DNA from: Hyalangium versicolor
GTDB lineage: Bacteria > Myxococcota > Myxococcia > Myxococcales > Myxococcaceae
Length of the DNA: 64,000 nucleotides
Assembly: GCF_020103695.1 (NCBI RefSeq)
Contig: NZ_JAHXBF010000019.1
Location: forward strand, 124,001-188,000
Direction of reading: 5' to 3'
Shown: positions 36,706 to 44,502 of the stretch, piece by piece
Position numbering within the stretch: the first letter of the stretch is position 1
Layout: every line of letters starts with the position of its first letter
The notes under the pieces: model-generated
Told to the model about the DNA's origin: nothing
What the model saw: only the letters and a program-made list of their open reading frames with translations
Database searches by the model: none
Position numbers and translations under genes: made by a program

Positions 36706-36848
36706 GTGTGGGTATGCAAGCCTACCGTCTGGGATGAAGGCTTGCAGGCACAGCGTGCTCGAAACCCTGCCTCCTCCGAGACACTGGTCACGGCGCGCCG
36801 TGCCTGGAAAGCTCGCGCGCGCACTCGTTCCCGCCAAGGAGACGATCC

Positions 36849-37286
36849 ATGAAGTTCAGCCTCAACCCCGCCACGGAGAGCGCGCTGTACCTGACCCGCA
36901 CCTTCAATGTGTCCAAGGACAAGGTGAAGAAGGCGTGGATTGACGCCGCGGAACTCCAGAAGTGGTGGGGGCCCATGGCGGCGGTGGACTGGAAGCCGAA
37001 GCTCGGCAACACCTTCCGCTTCGACTATCCGCTCGTTGCCGGAGAGAAGACGGCTGTCGTGGGCGAGTTCCGCGACATCTCCGAGGAAATGCTCGTCCTC
37101 TCCTGGGTGGGCGAGGGCGCCAAGAAGGCACTCGGCGGGACGCTCGTGACGGTGGAGTTCCGCAAGGTCCCCAAGGGCACCGAGCTGGCGCTGACACATG
37201 AGTTGCTGCCCACTGGCGCCGCTCGCGACGCCCAGCGCACCGAGTGGCTCGGACGACTCGAGCGGCTCAGTCAGCTCTTCAGCTGA
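36849..37286 (+). CDS. SRPBCC/AHSA1-family protein
   Basis: A 145-residue protein with the Activator-of-Hsp90-like START fold: the opening LTRTFNVSKDKVKKAWIDAAELQKWWGP is the family hallmark, ending with a helix WLGRLERLSQLF. Start is supported by AAGGAG about 8 bases upstream. Such proteins bind hydrophobic ligands or act in stress responses. It is divergent from the DUF4291 gene. Confidence 0.92.
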   Translation: MKFSLNPATESALYLTRTFNVSKDKVKKAWIDAAELQKWWGPMAAVDWKPKLGNTFRFDYPLVAGEKTAVVGEFRDISEEMLVLSWVGEGAKKALGGTLVTVEFRKVPKGTELALTHELLPTGAARDAQRTEWLGRLERLSQLFS

Positions 37287-37321
37287 CGCTCCCGCGCGCC
37301 CGACACCGCGGGCCGCTGTGG

Positions 37322-38164
37322 CTACGGGCCGCCCTGCGAGAGCGGCGCGGCCTGGCCACTCGCGGCGAAGGCAGCCACGCGCTCGATGATCGCCGGGTAC
37401 TTCCACCCCCACAGATCATTGTGGTGCGCGCCCGGCACCACCTCGGCCCTCCCGTGGGGGAAGAGCTGTCCCATCTTCTGGCCCATCCTCACGGGGATGA
37501 CCTCATCCTGGTCACCGTGGAAGATGAGCACTGGGATGTCGATGCCCGGCGCCTTCGAGGCGTTGTCGAATGGATCCCTCACCAGCAGCCGGGTGGGCAG
37601 GAACGGGACGACCAGGTTCCCCATGTCCGCCACCGAGGTGAACGGCGCCAGCAGCACCATCCGCGCACCGTGGCCGCGCTTCGCCATCTCCACCGCCACG
37701 CCTCCTCCCAGGCTGACGCTGCCCAGCACCGTGGACTCGCGCGTCACGCCCTGGGCTCGCAGCTCCGCGATCGCGACCTCCGCCGCCTGGTAGAGGCCCT
37801 GCTCGCTCGGAGTGCCGGGGTTGGTCCCGTAGCCCGGGTACTCCACCGCGAGGAAGCCCAGGCCCCGCGAATGCAGATCCGAGCCCAGCTCCGCCAGGTA
37901 GGAGATCTGCTCGCCGTTGCCGTGGAAGAACACGATCGTCGGATGCCCCGGCTCGGCGGCCAGGTGCAGCACGTCTACCACCGGGCCTCCGGGCGGTGAG
38001 AGCCGCCGGAAGCCAGGACCGGGAGGCGGCGCTTCCTGCGAGGGGCTGCGCGGCGCCGGGAAGAGCATGGAGCGCTGAACCGAGAACATCAGCCCCATCA
38101 GCCCGACGTAACCCAGAGCGATGATTCCGACGAAGATGAGCAGCACGCGTTTGACCCGAAGCAT
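37322..38164 (-). CDS. Alpha/beta hydrolase with N-terminal membrane anchor
   Basis: A 280-residue protein from ATG 38164 (GTG 38170 also in frame). One N-terminal helix (about 5-30) anchors an alpha/beta-hydrolase of the BEM46/ABHD13 type: oxyanion FFHGNGEQISYL, nucleophile Ser151 in SVSLGGG (first Gly of GxSxG replaced by Ser), Asp in FHGDQDEVIP and His in GAHHNDLWG. The substrate is unknown. It is last in the minus-strand unit hemL-kinase-hydrolase, starting 15 bases after the kinase stop. Confidence 0.9.
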   Translation of the reverse strand: MLRVKRVLLIFVGIIALGYVGLMGLMFSVQRSMLFPAPRSPSQEAPPPGPGFRRLSPPGGPVVDVLHLAAEPGHPTIVFFHGNGEQISYLAELGSDLHSRGLGFLAVEYPGYGTNPGTPSEQGLYQAAEVAIAELRAQGVTRESTVLGSVSLGGGVAVEMAKRGHGARMVLLAPFTSVADMGNLVVPFLPTRLLVRDPFDNASKAPGIDIPVLIFHGDQDEVIPVRMGQKMGQLFPHGRAEVVPGAHHNDLWGWKYPAIIERVAAFAASGQAAPLSQGGP

Positions 38165-38179
38165 TCCCACCCTGTCCCG

Positions 38180-39577
38180 CTAGGGAGCGAACAACCACAC
38201 CACGCCGAATCCCAGCGCACACGCACCGACGAAGATTCCCAGCGCTACCCACACCCAGCGCCGCCGAGCCGCCGAGCTGCTCTCCACTGCGGGCGTCTGG
38301 ATGTCCTCCTCTTCGTCCTGGATCTCCCGGACGATCTGGGGCCGGCGCGCTTCCACCATTCCCACGCCGGGCTCCGAGCTGGCCTGCACGTCCATGCCGA
38401 AGCTGACCTGGGCCTCTCGCGTGCCGCGCCGCTCCGAGCGAGCCTGCTTGATCGTGTCCGCCTCCGCGGAGACATCATCCTCCGCGGGGACATAGTCCTC
38501 GGGCGCCTCCAGGCCGCTGTGCTCGAAGGCGAGCGCCGTGGGCGGTGCCAGCTTGGCGGGAATGGCCTGTTCGGTGAGCGCTCGAGACGGATCCTTGCCG
38601 AGCAGCTCCGCGAGCACCGCGTCCTCCGCGGCCTTCTCCTCGGAGAACACCTCGCACATGAGGCGCCCTACGTCCGCGTCCGTCACGTCGGGTGCCAGCT
38701 TCGCCTTGATCCGCGCCAGCTCCGCCCCCAGCGCCGCGGCGTTCGCGAAGCGCTGGTCCGGCTCGGTGGACAGCGCGCGCATCACCACCGCGTCCACGGC
38801 CTGCGGCACGTTCGCGCGGAAGCGGCTGGGCGAGTCCCACTTCGGATACGCCGCCTTGCGCCAGCGCTCCAGCGGCTCGCCCTTCTGCGGCAGCGCCTGC
38901 CAGGCGAACAGCTCCCACAACACCACGCCCGCCGAGTACACGTCCGCGCGACGATCCACGAACTTCTTCCGCGCCTGCTCCGGAGACATGTACGTCAAGT
39001 TGCCGATGACCACGCGCGGAGCCGTCTGCTGCTCCTTCAGCGTGGACTGCGAGGCACCAAAGTCGATGATCTTCAGCTCTCCGTCATAGGAGATGCAGAC
39101 GTTGGCCGGGGACAGGTCCCGGTGCACCAGATGCAGCGGCTGGCTCGAGCCATCCTTCGCATCGTGCGCATAGGCCAGACCCTCGCAGAGCCGGATGCCG
39201 ATTTGAAGGATGACTCCGAGCGTCATCACCTGGCCGCGCTGGCGCATGCGGTAGGCCAGACGGCTGAGCGTCTTGCCCTGCACGTACTCCATGGCCAGGT
39301 AGAGCTGTCCCTCCACCTCGCCCATGGCGTAGACGCGGGCGATGTTGGGGTGCTGCAGGTGCACCACCACCCGAGCCTCGTCCCGGAAGCGGCCGATGAA
39401 CTGCTTGTTCTCCATCAGCCGAGGCAGCACCTTCTTCACCACGCACGCGCGGCGGGGAGACTCCTCGCGCGCCAGGTACACCTCTCCCATGCCCCCGGCG
39501 CCAATCCTTCGCGCCAGGGTGTAGGGTCCAAACCGGAAGGGTCCCCGCTGGGACTCGGGCTCGTGGGGATTAGCCAA
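38180..39577 (-). CDS. Membrane Ser/Thr protein kinase (Hanks type), coupled to hemL
   Basis: A 465-residue protein read from TTG 39577, which lies inside the last codons of hemL; no ATG or GTG is closer and the kinase domain starts about 17 residues in. It has a Gly loop GAGGMGEVYLA, a VVKK lysine, HRDLSPANV (catalytic Asp154), IIDFGAS (Asp172) and a GNLTYMSPEQ activation segment. HRDLSP replaces the usual HRDLKP, dropping the catalytic-loop Lys. The cytoplasmic linker is acidic, and a single C-terminal membrane helix (WVWVALGIFVGACALGFGVVWLF) ends the protein, leaving almost no external sensor. Confidence 0.88.
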   Translation of the reverse strand: MANPHEPESQRGPFRFGPYTLARRIGAGGMGEVYLAREESPRRACVVKKVLPRLMENKQFIGRFRDEARVVVHLQHPNIARVYAMGEVEGQLYLAMEYVQGKTLSRLAYRMRQRGQVMTLGVILQIGIRLCEGLAYAHDAKDGSSQPLHLVHRDLSPANVCISYDGELKIIDFGASQSTLKEQQTAPRVVIGNLTYMSPEQARKKFVDRRADVYSAGVVLWELFAWQALPQKGEPLERWRKAAYPKWDSPSRFRANVPQAVDAVVMRALSTEPDQRFANAAALGAELARIKAKLAPDVTDADVGRLMCEVFSEEKAAEDAVLAELLGKDPSRALTEQAIPAKLAPPTALAFEHSGLEAPEDYVPAEDDVSAEADTIKQARSERRGTREAQVSFGMDVQASSEPGVGMVEARRPQIVREIQDEEEDIQTPAVESSSAARRRWVWVALGIFVGACALGFGVVWLFAP

Positions 39578-40856
39578 GCGTTCGGAAGGCCTTTCGCGCC
39601 GCGGAGAGGATGTGCGCCACCTCCGGCTCGCCGATGGCCAGCGAGACAAACGCCGCCTCGAACTGGCTCGGCGGCAGGTAGACGCCCTCGTGCAGCATGG
39701 CGTGGAAGAACTTGGAGAAGCGCGCCGTGTCCGACTTCTTCGCGCTGGCGTAGTCGTACACCGGGCTGCTGGTGAAGAAGACGGTGAACATGCTGCCCAC
39801 GCGGTTCAGGGTGATGGGCACGCCGGCCTCCTTCGCCGCGGCCGACAGCCCCTCCTCGAGCATGCTGCTGATCTGCTCCAGGCGCGAGTACGTGCCCGGC
39901 GCCGCCAGCGCCTTGAGGCACGCCAGGCCCGCGGCCACCGCCACCGGGTTCCCGGACAGCGTGCCCGACTGGTACACGGGGCCCTCGGGGGCGATCTTCG
40001 CCATGATGTCGCGCCGGCCGCCGTACGCACCCAGCGGCATTCCGCCGCCCACCACCTTGGCGAAGGTGCTCAGGTCCGGCTGCAGGCCGTACAGCTCCTG
40101 CGCTCCGCCGCGCGCCAGACGGAAGCCCGTCATCACCTCGTCCAGCACCAGCAGCACGCCGTACTTGCGGCACAGGTCCTGGAGATCCTTCAGGTAGTTC
40201 AGCTTGGGGATGAGTACGCCCATGTTGCCCACCACCGGCTCGATGATGGCGCAGGCGATCTCCTTGCCCTTCTCCGCGAAGATGCGCTCCACGGCGCCCA
40301 GGTCATTGAAGGGCGCGGTGAGGGTGAGCTTCGCCAGCGCCGACGGCACGCCCGGCGAGTCCGGCAGCCCCAGCGTCTCCACGCCGCTGCCCGCCTTCAC
40401 GAGGAACGGGTCTCCGGCGCCGTGGAAGCAGCCCTCGAACTTGAGGATGTAGTCGCGGCCGGTGAAGCCGCGCGCCAGGCGGATGGCGGCCACGGTGGCC
40501 TCGGTGCCGCTGGAGACCAAGCGCACCTTCTCCACGGTGGGCACGGTGGCGCAGATGAGCTCGGCGAGCTCCACCTCTCCCGGTGCCGGCGCTCCGTAAG
40601 TGGTGCCACGGCGCGCGGCGTCGATGATGGCCTCGACGATGGGCGGGTAGGCGTGGCCGAGGATGAGCGGACCCCAGCTCCCCACGAGGTCCACGTAGCG
40701 GTTGCCATCCACATCCGTCATCCACGCGCCCGTCGCCTCACGGAAGAAGACAGGGTCGCCACCAACGCCTCGGAAGGCGCGCACGGGCGAGTTCACTCCG
40801 CCGGGGATTCGCTCCTGCGCGCGGGTGAAGAGGGCCTTGCTCTGGGAGTGGTTCAT
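39570..40856 (-). CDS. hemL: Glutamate-1-semialdehyde 2,1-aminomutase
   Basis: A 428-residue PLP enzyme making 5-aminolevulinate in the C5 haem/tetrapyrrole pathway. The opening SKALFTRAQERIPGGVNSPVRAF is diagnostic; SSGTEA binds the PLP phosphate; LDEVMTGFR and STFAKVVGGGMP carry the PLP Asp and Schiff-base Lys267. ATG 40856 is chosen over the longer frame because it gives the family N-terminus. First gene of a unit with the kinase, whose start overlaps its stop by 8 bases. No glutamyl-tRNA reductase gene is nearby. Confidence 0.97.
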   Translation of the reverse strand: MNHSQSKALFTRAQERIPGGVNSPVRAFRGVGGDPVFFREATGAWMTDVDGNRYVDLVGSWGPLILGHAYPPIVEAIIDAARRGTTYGAPAPGEVELAELICATVPTVEKVRLVSSGTEATVAAIRLARGFTGRDYILKFEGCFHGAGDPFLVKAGSGVETLGLPDSPGVPSALAKLTLTAPFNDLGAVERIFAEKGKEIACAIIEPVVGNMGVLIPKLNYLKDLQDLCRKYGVLLVLDEVMTGFRLARGGAQELYGLQPDLSTFAKVVGGGMPLGAYGGRRDIMAKIAPEGPVYQSGTLSGNPVAVAAGLACLKALAAPGTYSRLEQISSMLEEGLSAAAKEAGVPITLNRVGSMFTVFFTSSPVYDYASAKKSDTARFSKFFHAMLHEGVYLPPSQFEAAFVSLAIGEPEVAHILSAARKAFRTLG

Positions 40857-41099
40857 GGGGCCCCTGCATACCACCAGATGGGAGGCCCTACACCGATCAG
40901 GTGCTCGTTCCTCGGGCAGGCAGGCGGTTGCGAGGGCCCTCATTCCCTCCGAACGTCAAGGACTGCGCCTTCAACCCCCCCCGCCCGCCAGGTCGTGCGC
41001 CATTCGGCTGAGGCAATCCCCAGGCGTCCACGTCGTCGTGCGTGAAGTGTCCGTGCCTACCCCTTTCGTTGCTGCAAGCCGTGGGGCAGGCTGTCGCGC

Positions 41100-42557
41100 A
41101 TGTCCGGTGCTCCTCCGTCCTCGCTTCACCCGGCCGCGCTGCCAGTCGGCACGCTCGTGGGCCGCTGGCGCATCGCAGGCTGGGCGGGCCGCGGCTTCCA
41201 CGGCGCTGTCTACCGGGCTGTCCCTGCGGACAGAGAGCTCGCAACCCCCGTAGCCCTCAAGCTGGCCCTGCTGCCTCGCAACCCCCGCTTCGCTCGGGAG
41301 GCGGAGCTGCTCTCCCGCCTGCGCAACGGCAGCATCCCCCGCTTCTGGGAGGCGGGTGAATGGCAGTCCCCCGCTGGCGACTTCTTCCCCTTCTTCATCA
41401 TGGAATGGGTGGACGGCCTGCCTCTGTATGCCTGGGCTCGTCAGCAGCCCTTCTCCCTACCCCAGGCCAGCCAGATGCTGGCTCACCTGGCGCGCGCACT
41501 TCAGAGCATCCATTCGCAGGGCGCTGTGCACCGAGACGTAAAGGGCGACAACGTCCTGGTGCGCCGCATGGACGGCCGCGCCATGTTGATCGACTTCGGC
41601 ACCGGCCTCTACCCGGAGGCCGAGACACTGACGCCACCGGATGCCTTCCCGGGCACTCCCGCCTACCGCTCGCCCGAGTCCGGACTCTTCGAGCTGCAGA
41701 ACCTGCGCTCTCGCGCGGCTCGCTACCGCGCCCAGCCGGCGGATGATCTGTACGCACTGGGTGTCACCGCATGCCGCTGGCTCACCGGTGAATACCCTCA
41801 GTTCTCCGATCCCTTCCAGGATGCGCAGGGACTCTGGAGCATGGAGGCGGTGAAGCTGCCTCCGGCATGGGAGCAGGTCGAGCCATCGATACGGGCTCCG
41901 GTGCGGCGTCTGCTGTCGGTGCTCCCGGAAGAACGAGGCACCGTGCACCAGCTCGCAGAAGAGATGGAGCGGCTCGCACGTCCCCGTCCCGTGGTGGCTG
42001 TGCCAGCCGCCGAGCATTCTCCTCCGGCTCCCGCCCCTGAGGTGAAGCCCGCGCCCTCCTTGGTCCCCTCTGACGACAAGCCCGCCGCAGGCAGCGCCCA
42101 CCCACGAAGGACGATGCGGTGGGTGTGGCCTGCGCTGGCCACCGCCGCCGCAACTCTGGCCGTGGCCCTCTGGGTCAGCCGAGGTGTGGTCGAGCAGCTC
42201 TCGCAGCAGTCCTCCGCTGTCTCCTCCACTCCAGGAGTCTCCCGGCCAGACGCAGGAACCGCGGGGCTCGGAGACACGCTGTCCACCGCGGCCTCCCCGG
42301 ATGTGCCCGAGCCGTCACTGCCTGCCATGGCGGAAGAACCGCTCCCCGAGCCGATCCCCGGCCAGACGCAGCCGGATTCCAAGGGGCGCTGTCCTCTCAG
42401 ACGACAGGTCGCCCTCAACGGAGCGTGTTGGGTCCCACTCGCGCCAGAAGAGTGCGAGGCCTCGTTCGCCAATGGGCAGATGTTCCGCGGCAAGTGCTAC
42501 GTGCCAGCCCTGCCTCGCGGCCGTCGCCCCACCTCGGAGCCTCCTCCCAAGCCGTAG
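41100..42557 (+). CDS. Membrane Ser/Thr protein kinase with Cys-rich C-terminal domain
   Basis: A 485-residue protein. Kinase domain about 20-285: GWAGRGFHGAVY loop, VALKLA (Lys54), AVHRDVKGDNVLV (Asp146), LIDFGTGL (Asp165). A Pro-rich linker, one membrane helix (about 340-360, VWPALATAAATLAVALWV) and a Ser/Pro-rich external stretch follow. The last 50 residues hold four Cys (GRCPLRRQVALNGACW...CEASF...GKCYVP), a small disulfide-type module seen on several myxobacterial kinases. It may sense the envelope. The stop is directly followed by the accessory stretch and its 22-bp palindrome. Confidence 0.93.
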   Translation: MSGAPPSSLHPAALPVGTLVGRWRIAGWAGRGFHGAVYRAVPADRELATPVALKLALLPRNPRFAREAELLSRLRNGSIPRFWEAGEWQSPAGDFFPFFIMEWVDGLPLYAWARQQPFSLPQASQMLAHLARALQSIHSQGAVHRDVKGDNVLVRRMDGRAMLIDFGTGLYPEAETLTPPDAFPGTPAYRSPESGLFELQNLRSRAARYRAQPADDLYALGVTACRWLTGEYPQFSDPFQDAQGLWSMEAVKLPPAWEQVEPSIRAPVRRLLSVLPEERGTVHQLAEEMERLARPRPVVAVPAAEHSPPAPAPEVKPAPSLVPSDDKPAAGSAHPRRTMRWVWPALATAAATLAVALWVSRGVVEQLSQQSSAVSSTPGVSRPDAGTAGLGDTLSTAASPDVPEPSLPAMAEEPLPEPIPGQTQPDSKGRCPLRRQVALNGACWVPLAPEECEASFANGQMFRGKCYVPALPRGRRPTSEPPPKP

Positions 42558-42565
42558 AAACAGAT

Positions 42566-42587
42566 CACTTTCGCATATGCGAAAGTG
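42566..42587. promoter_or_regulatory. 22-bp perfect palindrome 9 bases after the kinase stop
   Basis: CACTTTCGCATATGCGAAAGTG equals its own reverse complement over all 22 bases. No T-run follows. It could be an operator for the genes that follow, a 3'-end hairpin for the kinase mRNA, or a recombination site at the edge of the accessory stretch. Confidence 0.6.
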
Positions 42588-42634
42588 GGTCACCGCTGGC
42601 GCGGCGGATGGAACGACCCTGCGGGCAGGAAGGG

Positions 42635-42704
42635 GCCTCCAGCCAAGAGGGCAATGCCTCTGGCTGGAGAGTCCCTGCTCGGGGGCAGCCCTACGCCGCG
42701 GGGC
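42635..42704. repeat. 70-bp direct repeat R1, copy A
   Basis: It matches 43883-43952 at 69 of 70 bases, in the same orientation. It contains an interrupted inverted repeat, CCAGCCA-a-GAGG ... CCTC-TGGCTGG, able to form a strong hairpin. The flanks are unrelated. Copy A lies upstream of the small gene and imm11 gene. Confidence 0.9.
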
Positions 42705-42711
42705 CCTCAAG

Positions 42712-42743
42712 CGTTTGATGTCGCTGGCCCTCAGCGAAACCTC
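42712..42743. repeat. 32-bp repeat R2, copy A
   Basis: It matches 44281-44312 at 28 of 32 bases, same orientation (CGTTTGATG...CTCAGCG..AACCTC). Here it sits 7 bases after R1; in copy B the two are 328 bases apart with a gene body between them. Confidence 0.7.
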
Positions 42744-42767
42744 GTCACCACCAAGGGCATCCACACC

Positions 42768-43073
42768 ATGGAGATGAGGTCCGAGGAACTGAACGCGGCC
42801 CTCCGGCCGATTCAGGCCATTCTCACGCGTGCGCTGACGAAGGCGGACCCATCGAACGTCGTTGATGGCTCGGTCAAGTTCGACAAGGCCCGCTTCACCT
42901 GGAAGCCGACAGCGCGGGACATTGAGGCCATCCGCTACGACGCGCTCAGCGATGCAACGGCGACCTGTCGCAGCGTCGTCGAGTGCCGCGCGGCCCTGAC
43001 CGACGAACTCCGCAGACTGGCCAAGCAGATCGCCACTCCGGGAACAAAACTGAACCAACTCGTCACCCGGTAG
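42768..43073 (+). CDS. Small hypothetical protein upstream of imm11 gene
   Basis: A 101-residue soluble helical protein (ATG 42768, or 42774), with MRSEELNAALRPIQAILTRAL and a second helical half ending LTDELRRLAKQIATPGTKLNQLV. No signal or membrane segment. It ends 21 bases before the imm11 start, so the two are probably co-transcribed. It could be a toxin remnant, a partner of the immunity protein, or a stand-alone unknown. The open frame runs further upstream through R2 and R1, but that part is repeat-derived. Confidence 0.5.
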   Translation: MEMRSEELNAALRPIQAILTRALTKADPSNVVDGSVKFDKARFTWKPTARDIEAIRYDALSDATATCRSVVECRAALTDELRRLAKQIATPGTKLNQLVTR

Positions 43074-43094
43074 CAACCGCGCTAAATGGAGTCC

Positions 43095-43658
43095 ATGTCC
43101 CACCGTTTCTTCAGACTCTCCGACGATGTGAACGTCCCGCACCGCTGGCATCTGGCGATGCCCAGGGACCGTCAGGGCGTCAAAGTGGATGACGGGCAGT
43201 TCAGGCTTGGGCTTCCCGTCTCCACCACGGGCCTTTTGAGAATCCCCGTCGAGGTTACGGGCAAGCCGCTGGACTACACGGAGGCTGGCATCATGATCCC
43301 GGTGCTCCATGTCCGGGTCGCGTCCATGTTCGCGGAACTGGCCCCAGATGATGCGCAACTCATCCCCGTGGACGTGGAGGGCCAATCGGATCAGTACCTC
43401 ATCCTCGTGGCCACACGCCTCATCGACTGCATCGACGAAAATGCTTCCCAGTTCGATCGCTGGACGCCCGAGGAGGGAGTTCTTCACAGGCTCAGGCGGT
43501 ATTCCATCATGTACGAACTGCACATCGACAAGGCCAAGGTGGGAAGCGCCAAAGTGTTGCGGTGCGAGGGATGGACAGGCCCGCTGATCGTCGCCGGGAA
43601 AATCAAGGACGCCTTGGAGCGCATGGGGGCCACAGGCACAAGATTCGAAGAGGTCTAG
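43095..43658 (+). CDS. Imm11/DUF1629 family immunity-type protein
   Basis: A 187-residue protein from ATG 43095. It has the family opening HRFFRLSDDVNVPHRWHL, the central GKPLDYTEAGIMIPVLHVRVA and the strongly conserved LIPVDVEGQSDQYLILVATRLIDCID, ending WTGPLIVAGKIKDALERMGATG. This family is greatly expanded in myxobacteria and is classed as immunity proteins against polymorphic toxins (Imm11). No intact toxin gene is recognisable beside it, so it looks like an orphan immunity gene. Confidence 0.85.
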   Translation: MSHRFFRLSDDVNVPHRWHLAMPRDRQGVKVDDGQFRLGLPVSTTGLLRIPVEVTGKPLDYTEAGIMIPVLHVRVASMFAELAPDDAQLIPVDVEGQSDQYLILVATRLIDCIDENASQFDRWTPEEGVLHRLRRYSIMYELHIDKAKVGSAKVLRCEGWTGPLIVAGKIKDALERMGATGTRFEEV

Positions 43659-43741
43659 TCCAGGCCCAGCGGGGCGTATCAGTTCGCCGAACCCCGTGAG
43701 GTGCACAGGAGAAAGGAGGCTGCTCGCTGGGCGAGTAGCCG

Positions 43742-43883
43742 TCAGTCGACGCTGTTAGAGAGAGTGACGGTGCCTGGGTTCTCGATGTCAGCCAGAGCGG
43801 CGCGCACCAGGTAGTCCCCTGGATCTTCGCCTCGAAGCCTGGCTGTCTCGATGAGCGAGTAGAACAGAGCTGACACCTCGGTG
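43742..43883 (-). pseudogene. IS66-family transposase, C-terminal 46 codons only
   Basis: Reverse-strand frame ending at TGA 43742 reads GTEVSALFYSLIETARLRGE then DPGDYLVRAALADIENPGTV. This is the conserved IS66 transposase tail (RGTxVAALFYSLIETAKLxGxDPxxYL...NPGTVTLP). Homology stops exactly where repeat R1 copy B begins, so the rest of the transposase has been lost at that junction. No IS66 terminal repeats or accessory ORFs were seen. Confidence 0.8.
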
Positions 43884-43952
43884 CCTCCAGCCAAGAGGGC
43901 AATGCCTCTGGCTGGAGAGTCCCTGCTCGGGGGCCGCCCTACGCCGCGGGGC
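43883..43952. repeat. 70-bp direct repeat R1, copy B
   Basis: It differs from copy A (42635-42704) at one base. It joins the truncated IS66 tail on its left to the last codons of the minus-strand hypothetical gene on its right, so it marks a rearrangement point. Confidence 0.9.
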
Positions 43953-44361
43953 GCAGGGCGGTGATGCCATCCATCAGCGCTTCGAGCAGCACCTGCGCGT
44001 CCTCCAGGAGCACGTCCTTGATGGTGAAGTGCGTCTGGTCATCGATGAGGCGCGAGGTGACGCGCGTGTGTGTGGAGTCCTCCGGGAAGCTGGCAAGGAT
44101 GCTGTCACGCAGGCTCTGGAGACGAGCCAGGACCTCCTCCGGCAGGGGAGGCTGGGCCTTGATGCGCAGGTGCCTGGTGGCCTCCTTCAGCTCCTCCACC
44201 GTGCACTCGGAGAAGGGCTTCTTCTCGACGGTGCCATCCGCCTTCGGCACCTCGATGGGCGTGGGCCCCGGCTCCTCGTTCGTTTGATGCCGCAGGCGCT
44301 CAGCGGAACCTCCGCTGCAACCCACGGCGGGGGAGCGCATTGCAGCAACCGGGCCACGCAC
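43939..44361 (-). CDS. Hypothetical helical protein bounded by repeats R2 and R1
   Basis: An ORF of up to 140 residues; ATG 44340 is an alternative start. The body from about residue 30 (EEPGPTPIEVPKADGTVEKK) to residue 135 (FTIKDVLLEDAQVLLEALMDG) is amphipathic, Leu/Glu-rich and has normal coding bias. The first 30 residues are poor. R2 copy B covers residues of about 17-27 and the stop codon lies inside R1 copy B. The same two repeats lie next to each other at 42635-42743, as if a second copy of this gene had lost its middle. Function unknown. Confidence 0.5.
   Translation of the reverse strand: MRGPVAAMRSPAVGCSGGSAERLRHQTNEEPGPTPIEVPKADGTVEKKPFSECTVEELKEATRHLRIKAQPPLPEEVLARLQSLRDSILASFPEDSTHTRVTSRLIDDQTHFTIKDVLLEDAQVLLEALMDGITALRPAA
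44281..44312. repeat. 32-bp repeat R2, copy B
   Basis: 28 of 32 bases match 42712-42743. It lies at the 5' end of the minus-strand hypothetical gene. Confidence 0.7.
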
Positions 44362-44452
44362 TGCTCACTCGGGAACGGAGGCTGCCACCCGAGAAGGGCG
44401 TCTCGTTTCTCGGACTGAAGTCTCATTGCGTGGACGGTGGCTCATCCTGAGG

Positions 44453-44472
44453 AGTTACGGATATCCGTAACT
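44453..44472. promoter_or_regulatory. 20-bp perfect palindrome, left of a twin pair
   Basis: AGTTACGGATATCCGTAACT is self-complementary over 20 bases. It shares 18 bases (AGTTACGGATATCCGTAA) with the second site, which starts exactly 50 bases downstream. Likely a regulator binding site between the minus-strand hypothetical gene and the plus-strand nucleosidase-like fragment. Confidence 0.65.
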
Positions 44473-44502
44473 GCCCAGGTGACGGACCTCCATAAACGAC
44501 CC

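Noticed and set aside
40857..41099. Possible tRNA or small RNA between hemL and the second kinase
   Set aside because: No cloverleaf, anticodon arm or terminator hairpin could be built.
42315..43706. 463-codon minus-strand ORF across the accessory stretch
   Set aside because: Crosses repeats and two plus-strand genes; its product has no family features. The imm11 frame on the plus strand is clear.
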